From JAGOEY01 sp017997515 (GTDB taxonomy: Bacteria > Pseudomonadota > Gammaproteobacteria > Burkholderiales > Burkholderiaceae_C): a stretch of DNA of 64,000 nt. Shown piece by piece: positions 25,629-34,136 of the stretch (positions within the stretch are counted from its first letter, which is position 1; every line of letters begins with the position of its first letter). The DNA is taken from contig CP111109.1 in the NCBI GenBank assembly GCA_026314275.1, positions 620,001 to 684,000 of the forward strand, read 5' to 3'. Position numbers and translations under genes: made by a program. Under the pieces are notes generated by a model. That model made no database searches and was not told where the DNA came from. It saw only the letters and a program-made list of their open reading frames with translations.

Positions 25629-25705
25629 CGGGGTGTAGCTTAGTCAGGTAAAGCGCTACGTTCGGGACGTAGAGACCGGAGGTTCGAATCCTCTCACCCC
25701 GACCA
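25629..25705 (+). tRNA. tRNA-Pro (anticodon CGG)
   Basis: A 77-nt cloverleaf: acceptor arms CGGGGTG/CACCCCG, anticodon stem CTACG/CGTAG with loop TTCGGGA (CGG at 34-36), T loop GGTTCGAATCC, and encoded CCA. It reads CCG codons, frequent in this GC-rich genome. It lies between ispB and pilB. Confidence 0.95.
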
Positions 25706-25898
25706 GGTTTTTAGGGCACCGTCCATAGCGACGGCCCCAAAAAGCGAACAGACCAGGGCTCCTGGAATCTGTGCATGTGACACAGCGCCGAGTCATCTCC
25801 GCTCCCGCGCCAGGGCATGGCGGATAAATCCGTTTACAGCCCTTGATCAATAGGGGATGATAGGATGACATTTTTTCATCTTCTTACAACTTCGGTAC

Positions 25899-27626
25899 AT
25901 GGTCGCTGTAGACACTGCCCCTCCTCATGCTGCACCCGTTGCCCTGCCCGGGTTGGCACGTGTGCTGGTCTCCGCAGGCAAGCTGGGGCAAAAACCGGCT
26001 GAAGAAATTTACAAAAAGGCACTGGCCAAACGCACCAACTTCATTGCGGAGCTGACGGGTTCGGGCTCAGTCTCTGCATCCGACCTGGCACACATCATGT
26101 CGTCGGCGTTTGCCGCGCCTCTGCTGGACTTGGAGGCCATTGACCCGCAGCGCCTGCCCAAGGATTTGCTGGACACAAAGCTGTGCCAAGCCTATCGCGT
26201 GGTGGTACTGAGCAAGCGCAACAACCGCCTGATCGTTGCTACAGCAGACCCCTCAGACCAGGAAGCTGCGGAAAAAATCAAGTTCTCCACCCAGATGGGC
26301 GTGGACTGGGTCATTGCAGAGTACGACAAACTTTCCCAATTGCTGGAGTCGCACACGGCTTCTGCTGCTGGGGCCCTTGAAGACATCCTGGGTGATGATT
26401 TCGCCTTTGGTGAAACCATCGACGAGGAAGATGCGCCTGAAGCGGCGGTATCAGAGGTAGACGATGCACCCGTCGTCCGGTTTTTGCACAAGATGTTGCT
26501 GGATGCCTACAACATGCGTGCATCCGACTTGCACTTCGAGCCCTACGAACATACGTACCGGGTGCGTTTTCGGGTAGACGGTGAATTGCGCGAAATCACC
26601 TCGCCGCCAGTGGCCATCAAGGACAAACTGGCATCACGTATCAAGGTCATTTCACGGCTCGACATTTCTGAAAAACGCGTGCCGCAAGACGGCAAGATGA
26701 AACTCAAGATTGCGCAGGACCGCATCATCGACTGCCGGGTCAGCACCTTGCCCACATTGTTCGGCGAAAAGATCGTGATCCGGATTCTGGATCCGAGCAG
26801 CGCAAAACTGGGGATTGACGCACTTGGCTACGAAGCAGTGGAGAAAGAGCGTTTGCTGCGCGCTATTGCCCGGCCCTACGGCATGATTCTGGTGACAGGC
26901 CCCACAGGCTCTGGCAAGACGGTGTCCCTGTACACCTGCCTGAACCTGCTGAACAAACCCGGGGTGAACATTGCCACGGCAGAAGATCCGTCTGAAATCA
27001 ACTTGCCCGGCGTCAACCAAGTCAACGTTAATGACAAGGCCGGGCTGACTTTTGCCACCGCACTGCGTTCCTTCCTGCGGCAGGACCCGGACATCATCAT
27101 GGTGGGCGAAATCCGTGACGTTGAAACGGCGGACATTTCCATCAAGGCTGCACAAACCGGTCACTTGGTGCTTTCGACATTACATACCAACGACGCACCG
27201 GCCACCCTGACACGGATGCGCAACATGGGCATCCCGCCCTTCAATATTGCGTCCAGCGTGATCCTGATCACCGCACAGCGCCTGGCACGCAAGTTGTGCC
27301 CTGTGTGTAAGGCCCCGACGCATATTCCGCATGAAACCTTGCTGGAGTCGGGCTTTGAAGAAGATGAAATAGACGGCAGCTGGCAAACCTATCACCCGGT
27401 CGGATGTTCTGCCTGCAACAACGGCTACAAAGGCCGGGTGGGAATCTACCAGGTGATGCCCGTGACCGAAGACATCCAGCGCATCATTCTGGCGGAGGGA
27501 ACCGAACTCGAAATCTCCGAACAAGCCCGCCGAGAAGGTGTGCGTTCGCTGCGGCAAGCTGGGCTGCACAAAGTCAAGCTCGGACTCACCTCGCTGGAAG
27601 AGATTCTGGCTGTGACCAACGAATAG
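25899..27626 (+). CDS. pilB: Type IV pilus assembly ATPase PilB
   Basis: This hexameric cytoplasmic ATPase drives pilus extension. The 575 residues comprise an N-terminal MshEN-like domain, then the secretion ATPase core with Walker A GPTGSGKTVSLY, the Asp box, Walker B, and the His box TGHLVLSTLHTNDA. A zinc-binding tetracysteine motif (CPVCKAP, GCSACNNGYKGRVG) lies near the C-terminus. It leads pilB-pilC-pilD. Start at 25899, with no closer alternative. Confidence 0.95.
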   Translation: MVAVDTAPPHAAPVALPGLARVLVSAGKLGQKPAEEIYKKALAKRTNFIAELTGSGSVSASDLAHIMSSAFAAPLLDLEAIDPQRLPKDLLDTKLCQAYRVVVLSKRNNRLIVATADPSDQEAAEKIKFSTQMGVDWVIAEYDKLSQLLESHTASAAGALEDILGDDFAFGETIDEEDAPEAAVSEVDDAPVVRFLHKMLLDAYNMRASDLHFEPYEHTYRVRFRVDGELREITSPPVAIKDKLASRIKVISRLDISEKRVPQDGKMKLKIAQDRIIDCRVSTLPTLFGEKIVIRILDPSSAKLGIDALGYEAVEKERLLRAIARPYGMILVTGPTGSGKTVSLYTCLNLLNKPGVNIATAEDPSEINLPGVNQVNVNDKAGLTFATALRSFLRQDPDIIMVGEIRDVETADISIKAAQTGHLVLSTLHTNDAPATLTRMRNMGIPPFNIASSVILITAQRLARKLCPVCKAPTHIPHETLLESGFEEDEIDGSWQTYHPVGCSACNNGYKGRVGIYQVMPVTEDIQRIILAEGTELEISEQARREGVRSLRQAGLHKVKLGLTSLEEILAVTNE

Positions 27627-27653
27627 CACTACACGACATCCAGGGACACCGCC

Positions 27654-28871
27654 ATGGCGACAGCAGCATCCAGAGGCATCAAAGACTTCATTTTTGAGTG
27701 GGAGGGCAAGGACCGCCATGGCAAACCCGTGCGTGGAGAAATCCGCGCCGCTGGGGAAAACCAGGTGCAGGCCACATTACGCCGCCAGGGCGTTTTGCCG
27801 ACCAAGATCAAGAAGAGGCGCATGCGTGCGGGAAAACGGATCAAGCCCAGAGACATCGCGATCTTCACCCGACAGTTGGCCACCATGATGAAGGCCGGTG
27901 TGCCCTTGCTGCAGGCCTTTGACATTGTGGGCCGAGGCAATACCAACGCCAGCGTGACCAAACTGCTCAACGACGTGCGTACCGATGTGGAAACCGGCAC
28001 CTCGCTGAGCAGTGCTTTCCGCAAGTACCCGATGTACTTCGACAGCCTGTACTGCAACCTGGTGGAGGCAGGTGAAGCCGCCGGTATCCTGGAGGCCTTG
28101 CTGGACCGGCTGGCCACCTACATGGAAAAAACAGAGGCCATCAAATCCAAAATCAAGTCAGCGCTGATGTACCCGGCGTCTGTGGTTATCGTGGCTTTTG
28201 TGGTGGTGGCTGTGATCATGATCTTCGTGATTCCGGCATTCAAGGAGGTATTCAGCTCATTTGGTGCCGATCTGCCGGCCCCCACCCTTTTTGTGATGGC
28301 CATCAGTGAGTTTTTTGTCAAATACTGGTGGTTGATATTTGGCGGTCTCGGCCTGGGCGGATTTTTCTTCATGCAGGCCTGGCGGCGCAGCGAGAAGATG
28401 CAGATGTTCATGGACCGATTGATGCTGAGAGTCCCCATCTTTGGTAGCCTGATCGAAAAATCATGTATTGCCCGCTGGACCCGTACGCTGTCCACCATGT
28501 TTGCCGCGGGTGTGCCGCTGGTGGAAGCACTTGACTCGGTGGGAGGCGCGTCCGGCAATTCCGTCTACGCCATGGCAACCGACAAGATACAGCAGGAAGT
28601 GTCTACCGGCACCAGCCTGACAGCGGCCATGAGCAACGCCAACGTGTTCCCCTCCATGGTGCTGCAGATGTGTTCGATCGGTGAAGAATCCGGCTCCATT
28701 GACCACATGCTGGGCAAAGCCGCCGACTTCTATGAATCCGAAGTGGACGAAATGGTGGCCGGCCTGTCCAGCCTTCTCGAGCCCATCATCATTGTGTTTC
28801 TGGGCACACTGATTGGGGGTATCGTGGTGTCCATGTACCTCCCGATTTTCAAGCTGGGCCAAGTCGTCTGA
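27654..28871 (+). CDS. pilC: Type IV pilus inner-membrane platform protein PilC
   Basis: This polytopic platform protein couples PilB/PilT to pilus assembly. The 405 residues have two T2SF domains (FTRQLATMMKAGVPLLQAFD; WTRTLSTMFAAGVPLVEALD) and about three membrane segments. It starts 27 bp after pilB and its stop overlaps the pilD ATG (TGATG), so pilB, pilC and pilD are one transcription unit. Confidence 0.95.
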   Translation: MATAASRGIKDFIFEWEGKDRHGKPVRGEIRAAGENQVQATLRRQGVLPTKIKKRRMRAGKRIKPRDIAIFTRQLATMMKAGVPLLQAFDIVGRGNTNASVTKLLNDVRTDVETGTSLSSAFRKYPMYFDSLYCNLVEAGEAAGILEALLDRLATYMEKTEAIKSKIKSALMYPASVVIVAFVVVAVIMIFVIPAFKEVFSSFGADLPAPTLFVMAISEFFVKYWWLIFGGLGLGGFFFMQAWRRSEKMQMFMDRLMLRVPIFGSLIEKSCIARWTRTLSTMFAAGVPLVEALDSVGGASGNSVYAMATDKIQQEVSTGTSLTAAMSNANVFPSMVLQMCSIGEESGSIDHMLGKAADFYESEVDEMVAGLSSLLEPIIIVFLGTLIGGIVVSMYLPIFKLGQVV

Positions 28872-29713
28872 TGCTGGGTTTGCAGTGGTTTGATGCTGCC
28901 TTGGGCGGCATGTTGGGTTTGCTGCTTGGCAGCTTTCTTAATGTGGTGGTTTACCGGCTTCCCAAGATGATGGAGCGCCAGTGGGCGGCTGAATGTGCGC
29001 AGTTGAACGGCGCAGAGCCAGCAGGTACCCCCCCGTTCAACCTGAACACGCCGCGTTCCCACTGCCAGCAGTGCAAACACCAGATCCACTGGTTCGAAAA
29101 CATTCCGATTGCCAGCTACCTGTTCCTGCGCGGCAAATGTTCATCGTGTAGCACCCCTATCAGCCTGCGTTACCCGCTGGTCGAGCTGGCCACTGGTGTC
29201 CTGTTTTTTGTGTGTATCTGGCGCTGGGGTATAACCCCCACGGGTCTGGCCTGGAGTGGCTTTTCAGCCGCGTTGCTGACACTCGCGCTGATTGACTGGG
29301 ATACCACCCTGCTGCCCGACGACATCACACTACCGCTGCTGTGGGCGGGGCTGATCGCAGCAGCACTGCAGTGGACGTCCGTGCCTTTGAACAGCGCACT
29401 CTGGGGGGCTGTGGCAGGTTATTTGTCGCTGTGGTCCGTGTACTGGATTTTCAAACTGGTCACTGGCAAGGAAGGTATGGGTTACGGCGACTTCAAGCTC
29501 TTCGCAGCCCTGGGCGCGTGGTTTGGCTGGCAGGCACTCATTCCGATCATCCTGATGGCGTCGGTGATTGGTGCACTGGTGGGTATCACCATGAAATTCA
29601 GCAATGGACTGCGGGAAGGTGGCTACATCCCCTTTGGCCCGTTTCTGGCAGGTGCAGGCCTCACGGCCATGCTGTTTGGGGCTGACACCATCCTGCGTGT
29701 GACGGGACTGTAA
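28871..29713 (+). CDS. pilD: Prepilin peptidase / N-methyltransferase PilD
   Basis: It cleaves the leader of type IV prepilins and methylates the new N-terminus in the inner membrane. A cytoplasmic zinc domain has paired CxxC motifs (CQQCKH, CSSCST). The catalytic aspartates are in LIDWDTTLLPDD and in GYGDFKLF. The 280 residues carry about eight hydrophobic segments. It overlaps pilC by 1 bp and precedes coaE, an order common in beta- and gammaproteobacteria. Confidence 0.95.
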   Translation: MLGLQWFDAALGGMLGLLLGSFLNVVVYRLPKMMERQWAAECAQLNGAEPAGTPPFNLNTPRSHCQQCKHQIHWFENIPIASYLFLRGKCSSCSTPISLRYPLVELATGVLFFVCIWRWGITPTGLAWSGFSAALLTLALIDWDTTLLPDDITLPLLWAGLIAAALQWTSVPLNSALWGAVAGYLSLWSVYWIFKLVTGKEGMGYGDFKLFAALGAWFGWQALIPIILMASVIGALVGITMKFSNGLREGGYIPFGPFLAGAGLTAMLFGADTILRVTGL

Positions 29714-29736
29714 GGACGGCTCCGTACACTGGCACC

Positions 29737-30345
29737 ATGCGACGATCTTTCCGACTCGGACTCACAGGCGGCATTGGTGCGGGCAAGTCAACCGTTGCCC
29801 GCATGCTGGCCGACCTGGGCGCAGCCATCATCGATGCCGATGCCTTGTCCCGCGCAACCACAGCGCCCGGTGGCACGGCTATCGACCCTGTCCGGGCGTC
29901 TTTTGGAGATAACTTCATCACACCGGACGGCGCGATGGACCGTGACGCCATGCGTACACTCGTGTTTGCCAATCCTTCCGCCCGGCACAGGCTGGAAGCC
30001 ATCGTGCATCCGCTGGTGCACCAGGCCATCGAAGCAGCGGCTGTGGCAGCACACCAAGCCGGGCACCATTGCCTGGTGTTTGACATTCCTTTGCTGGTGG
30101 AATCGAAACGCTGGCCGGCCCAACTGGACAAGGTGCTGGTGGTGGACTGCAGCGAACAAACACAACGGGACCGTGTGATGGCGCGCAACGGGCTCGCACG
30201 TGCCGACGTGGAGCGCATCATGGCGTCACAGGCCTCTCGCACGCAGCGCTTGGCTGCTGCAGATCTGGTGGTCTTCAACGACCAGAAACCGCTGGACACA
30301 TTACGCTGCGAAGTGGCTGCAGTCGCGCAGCACTTCGGGCTATGA
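29737..30345 (+). CDS. coaE: Dephospho-CoA kinase
   Basis: It catalyses the last step of coenzyme A synthesis, phosphorylating the 3'-hydroxyl of dephospho-CoA. The P-loop is GGIGAGKSTVAR at the N-terminus, followed by DADALSR and the lid and substrate-binding blocks (FDIPLLVES; RIMASQASR). The 202-residue length is normal. It is transcribed with pilD and followed by zapD. Confidence 0.95.
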   Translation: MRRSFRLGLTGGIGAGKSTVARMLADLGAAIIDADALSRATTAPGGTAIDPVRASFGDNFITPDGAMDRDAMRTLVFANPSARHRLEAIVHPLVHQAIEAAAVAAHQAGHHCLVFDIPLLVESKRWPAQLDKVLVVDCSEQTQRDRVMARNGLARADVERIMASQASRTQRLAAADLVVFNDQKPLDTLRCEVAAVAQHFGL

Positions 30346-30370
30346 TGCGGCAGCTAAGGAAGCCCGCCGC

Positions 30371-31126
30371 GTGATCTTGTACGAATACCCCTTTAACGAA
30401 CGCATCCGGACCTACCTGCGACTGGAGCAGCTGTTCCAGCGCCTGGGCCACCTGCTCTCCGGCGAGCAGGCACTGCAGCACCACTACGCTCTCACCACCA
30501 TTTTCGAGATCATGGATGTGGGTGCGCGTGCAGACCTGAAGTCTGATGTGCTGAAGGACCTGGAAAAACAAAAGCACGTACTCAACGGTTACCGCGGCAA
30601 CCCCTCGATTGCCGAATCGGTGCTGGATGAAATCATCGCGCAGATGGACCACTGCATCACCAGCCTGGTCAGCCTGCCCGGCAAAGCAGGCCAGGCTCTG
30701 ACCGAAAACGAATGGCTCATGAGCATCCGCAGCCGTGCGGGTATTCCGGGCGGCACCTGCGGTTTTGACCTGCCCGCCTACTACGCCTGGCAGCACAAGG
30801 ACGGCCATACGCGCCAGCAGGAAGTGGCGCAGTGGGCGTCCAGCTTTGGCCCCTTGGCCGAATCCATCAACCTGCTGCTGAAAATGCAGCGCGATTCCGG
30901 CACCCCACAAAAGGTGATGACGGACAACGGGCAGTTCCAGCAAACCCTGCCACAAGGGCGCACCTACCAACTGCTGCGCCTGCGCATCGACCCTGCGCTG
31001 GGATTGATCCCCGAGATCAGCGGCAACCGCCTGATGGTGTCGGTGCGCCTGATGCGCCACGAAGCCGACGGCCGCCTGCATGCCAGCAAAGATGCAGCGG
31101 CCTTCGAGCTGACTTTGTGCAGCTGA
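30371..31126 (+). CDS. zapD: Cell division protein ZapD
   Basis: ZapD binds and bundles FtsZ polymers at midcell. The GTG start at 30371 (MILYEYPFNERIRTYLRLE, 251 residues) fits the conserved N-terminus; a longer in-frame ATG at 30200 lies inside coaE and was rejected. Conserved blocks include RSRAGIPGGTCGFDLPAYYA. It belongs to the coaE-zapD-yacG group. Confidence 0.93.
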   Translation: MILYEYPFNERIRTYLRLEQLFQRLGHLLSGEQALQHHYALTTIFEIMDVGARADLKSDVLKDLEKQKHVLNGYRGNPSIAESVLDEIIAQMDHCITSLVSLPGKAGQALTENEWLMSIRSRAGIPGGTCGFDLPAYYAWQHKDGHTRQQEVAQWASSFGPLAESINLLLKMQRDSGTPQKVMTDNGQFQQTLPQGRTYQLLRLRIDPALGLIPEISGNRLMVSVRLMRHEADGRLHASKDAAAFELTLCS

Positions 31127-31193
31127 TGGCACACGCCCCTGGCAGCTTGTGCCGCAACATCGACAACACCGGTATGGATACCGTGAAACGGAT

Positions 31194-31406
31194 ATGGCCG
31201 TGAGTGCTTCGCAACCCCTCAAAATCGTGGCCTGCCCCACCTGCGGCGGAGACAGCGTGTACGCCCCCACCAACACGTTCAGGCCTTTTTGCAGCGAGCG
31301 TTGCAAGAACATTGACCTGGGCGCATGGGCCAACGAAGACTTCCGTATGCCGACCGAGGCACCTCCTGAAGATGAAACATTCGGTGACCCCAGGTTTCAG
31401 CACTGA
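31194..31406 (+). CDS. yacG: DNA gyrase inhibitor YacG (zinc-binding)
   Basis: This 70-residue zinc protein inhibits DNA gyrase in E. coli. The four zinc Cys lie in CPTCGG and FCSERCKNIDLG. The start at 31194 (MAVSASQPL) is preferred to 31149, whose extra residues are not conserved in the family. It follows zapD by 67 bp. Confidence 0.9.
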   Translation: MAVSASQPLKIVACPTCGGDSVYAPTNTFRPFCSERCKNIDLGAWANEDFRMPTEAPPEDETFGDPRFQH

Positions 31407-31446
31407 GCCAGGTACCCTCAGCGCTGCCTGCAGCCAAAATTACTGA

Positions 31447-31503
31447 TAAAAAGTGCCTCTAGCGCACGCCCATAGAGCGCCTCAAGCTACTAAATATGTA
31501 GCG
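31447..31503 (-). repeat. Family A dispersed repeat overlapping the mutT 3' end
   Basis: GTGCCTCTAGCGCACG leads to AGCTACTAAATATGTAGC. The hairpin covers the stop and last six codons of the Nudix gene on the minus strand. Confidence 0.75.
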
Positions 31504-31931
31504 CCCTCAAATCCTCGCTCTTCGGCAATCCACTGCAGCACGGGGTACGCTCCGGGCAACACAGGCTGCACATCCAGGGGGAGCTGCTGCCAGGCCATGG
31601 TCTGGCCTTCACGCATCTCGAAGTCACCCGACCACACAAAGACCTTGCACCAGTGCAGGCGCACCAAGGCGTGGGGGTAGTCGTGCTCGGTAACCTTCCA
31701 GACCGTGGCGTCCCCAATGGTGACGCCCAACTCTTCCACCAACTCACGGCGCAGGGCCTGCACCACCGTTTCACCCTGCTCCAACTTGCCGCCGGGAAAC
31801 TCCCAGTACCCAGCGTACGGCTTGCCGGGCGGGCGTGTGCTGAGCAGCATCGCGCCATCCTCGCGGAACAGAATGCCCACGGCCACCTCGGTGTGCGTGC
31901 GTTGTCCTTCTGTCACCGTGTTCTCAGCCAT
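31482..31931 (-). CDS. mutT: Nudix 8-oxo-dGTP diphosphatase
   Basis: It probably clears oxidised nucleotides. The Nudix box is GGKLEQGETVVQALRRELVE with EELGV following. The 149 residues are preferred from MAENTVTEG (31931); an upstream Met at 32054 is inside the next gene. The last residues (ATYLVA-stop) are encoded by a family A repeat. The start overlaps the end of the DUF815 ATPase gene by 8 bp. Confidence 0.88.
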   Translation of the reverse strand: MAENTVTEGQRTHTEVAVGILFREDGAMLLSTRPPGKPYAGYWEFPGGKLEQGETVVQALRRELVEELGVTIGDATVWKVTEHDYPHALVRLHWCKVFVWSGDFEMREGQTMAWQQLPLDVQPVLPGAYPVLQWIAEERGFEGATYLVA

Positions 31932-32796
31932 GTGTGCGCCCCGCGTAATCGCGTGCGAACTGGTACGCCACACGCCCGCTGCGGGAGCCGCGTTCCAGCG
32001 CCCACACCAAGGCCTCGCCGCGTGCCGCAGCGATGGCTGCAGCATCCACGCCAAACGAGTCCAGCCACTGGGCCACGATGGTCAGGTATTCGTCCTGGGT
32101 GAACGGGTAGAAGCTGACCCACAGGCCAAACCGCTCCGACAGTGAAATCTTCTCCTCGATGACCTCACCCGGATGCACCTCACCATCGTCGGTGTGGGTG
32201 TAGGTGAGGTTGTCCTTCATGTGCTCGGGCAGCAGATGGCGGCGGTTGCTGGTGGCATAGATCAGCACATTGGGCGACGCTGCGGACACCGAGCCGTCCA
32301 GAATGGATTTGAGCGCTTTGTAGCCGGGCTCACCGTCTTCAAAACTCAGGTCATCACAGAACACGATGAACTTTTCGGGCCGCTCGGCCACCGTGTCCAC
32401 GATGTCGGGCAAGTCGGTCAGATCGGCTTTGTCCACCTCGATCAGGCGCAGGCCTTGGCCTGAAAATTCGTTCAAACAGGCCTTGATGAGCGACGATTTT
32501 CCGGTGCCACGCGCACCGGTCAGCAGCACATTGTTGGCCGGTTTGCCCTCAACAAACTGCAGCGTGTTGCGCCGGATCTTTTCCTTCTGCAGGTCAATCT
32601 CCTTCAGGCTCTCCAGCTGCATCACGCCAATGTGGCGCACCGGCTCCAGTGCGCCATGCCCGGAGCTGCGTTTGCGATAACGCCAGGCCACCGCCACACT
32701 CCAGTCAGGAGCCGCCATCGGCTGCGGCAGGATGGATTCGATGCGTGTGATGAGCTGCTCGGCACGCACCATCAGGTGTTCAAATTTTTCATTCAT
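31924..32796 (-). CDS. ATP-binding protein, DUF815 family
   Basis: This 290-residue cytosolic P-loop protein has Walker A LLTGARGTGKSS at about residue 92 and a Walker B-like FCDDLSFED, with YATSNRRHLLP as sensor-type sequence. DUF815 proteins are AAA-like with no settled function. It overlaps mutT by 8 bp and follows argJ by 6 bp, so the three form a unit in the order argJ, DUF815, mutT. Confidence 0.82.
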   Translation of the reverse strand: MNEKFEHLMVRAEQLITRIESILPQPMAAPDWSVAVAWRYRKRSSGHGALEPVRHIGVMQLESLKEIDLQKEKIRRNTLQFVEGKPANNVLLTGARGTGKSSLIKACLNEFSGQGLRLIEVDKADLTDLPDIVDTVAERPEKFIVFCDDLSFEDGEPGYKALKSILDGSVSAASPNVLIYATSNRRHLLPEHMKDNLTYTHTDDGEVHPGEVIEEKISLSERFGLWVSFYPFTQDEYLTIVAQWLDSFGVDAAAIAAARGEALVWALERGSRSGRVAYQFARDYAGRTHG

Positions 32797-32802
32797 GCCG
32801 GA

Positions 32803-34032
32803 TCAAGACCTGTAATCAGCGTTGATGGTGACGTACTCGTGGCTGAAGTCACAGGTCCAGACCGTGTCCACCGCCGCACCCCGGCCCAGCACCACACGCA
32901 CGTTGATTTCGCTTTGTTTCATCACACGCTGGCCGTCTTCTTCGCGGTAGGCAGGGTTGCGCCCGCCCTGCACGGCCACATGGACGTCGTCGAGGTACAG
33001 GTCGATACCAGTCTGGTCCAGGTCGTCAATACCGGCGTAACCCACCGCGGCCAGGATGCGGCCCAGGTTCGGGTCGCTGGCGAAAAAGGCGGTTTTGACC
33101 AGAGGTGAATGGGCGATGGCGTAAGCGACCTGGCGGCACTCTGCGGAGGTTTTGCCACCTTCGACGCGAATAGCTATGAATTTAGTAGCACCTTCGCCAT
33201 CACGGACGATGGCCTGGGCCAGTTTTTGTGCCACACCCAGCAACGCCGCTTTGAGCGCCACACCATCCGCGCTGTCCAGCGCCGTGATGGTGTCATGCCC
33301 GGCTTTCTGGGTGGCCATGAGCAGGAAGGAGTCGTTGGTCGAGGTGTCGCCGTCAATGGTCACGCGGTTAAAAGACGCATCGGCCAATTCACGCACCAGT
33401 TGTGGCAGCAAGCCCGGTGCGATCTTCGCGTCCGTCGCCAAAAAACCGAGCATGGTTGCCATGTTCGGACGGATCATGCCCGCGCCCTTGCTGATGCCGG
33501 TGATGGTGACCAACGCACCACCAATCATCACCTGGGCACTGAAGGCTTTGGCAATGGTGTCGGTGGTCATGATGCCTTCGGCGGCACGGATCCAGTGGCC
33601 CTCGGACGCATCCTCGATGGCTGCCGGCAGGCCCGCTTCGATGCGCTCGACCGGCAGCGGCTCCATGATCACACCGGTGGAAAACGGCAGCACCTGCTCC
33701 GGTGCCAGGTCCAGCAAACGTGCCGCGGCCACACAGGTGGTGCGGGCGCGCACCAGGCCATCGTGCCCCGTGCCCGCATTCGCGTTACCGGTGTTGACCA
33801 CAATGGCACGCACGTCTTGGCCACTGGCCAAATGTTCACGACTGACTTGCACCGGAGCAGCGCAAAAACGGTTCTGCGTGAACACCCCGGCCACCGCGGT
33901 GCCTTCGTCCAGCAGAAACACGGTCAGGTCCTTGCGACCGACCTTGCGGATGCCCGCCTCGGCCACACCAATACGCACACCAGGTACAGCATGGATGTCA
34001 GCAGCTTGCGGGGGAGAGAGATGAACAGGCAT
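32803..34032 (-). CDS. argJ: Glutamate N-acetyltransferase / amino-acid acetyltransferase
   Basis: It moves the acetyl group of N-acetylornithine to glutamate in the cyclic arginine pathway, and may also acetylate glutamate from acetyl-CoA. Self-cleavage gives alpha and beta chains at the conserved MATMLGF block, whose Thr is the nucleophile (about residue 195). The 409 residues end at TINADYRS. The codons for GATKFIAI are unusually AT-rich and contain a family A-type palindrome. Confidence 0.94.
   Translation of the reverse strand: MPVHLSPPQAADIHAVPGVRIGVAEAGIRKVGRKDLTVFLLDEGTAVAGVFTQNRFCAAPVQVSREHLASGQDVRAIVVNTGNANAGTGHDGLVRARTTCVAAARLLDLAPEQVLPFSTGVIMEPLPVERIEAGLPAAIEDASEGHWIRAAEGIMTTDTIAKAFSAQVMIGGALVTITGISKGAGMIRPNMATMLGFLATDAKIAPGLLPQLVRELADASFNRVTIDGDTSTNDSFLLMATQKAGHDTITALDSADGVALKAALLGVAQKLAQAIVRDGEGATKFIAIRVEGGKTSAECRQVAYAIAHSPLVKTAFFASDPNLGRILAAVGYAGIDDLDQTGIDLYLDDVHVAVQGGRNPAYREEDGQRVMKQSEINVRVVLGRGAAVDTVWTCDFSHEYVTINADYRS
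33171..33193. repeat. Family A hairpin core inside argJ
   Basis: AGCTATGAATTTAGTAGCACC forms a palindrome like the family A end, coding for GATKFIAI on the minus strand with AT-rich codons (ATA, GCT, ATT). Confidence 0.4.
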
Positions 34033-34136
34033 GGGCAGCTTTCAAAAATATCGGGCAATTATCCAGAAAACAAATGGCAGAAAAGCAGAAACGGGCCGCA
34101 GCCCGTTTCTTCATTTCGATCCGCCGAATGGCATGG

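Noticed and set aside
25708..25743. TTTTT...AAAAA palindrome after tRNA-Pro as a terminator
   Set aside because: The U-run precedes the stem on both strands, so it lacks the 3' U-tract of a rho-independent terminator.
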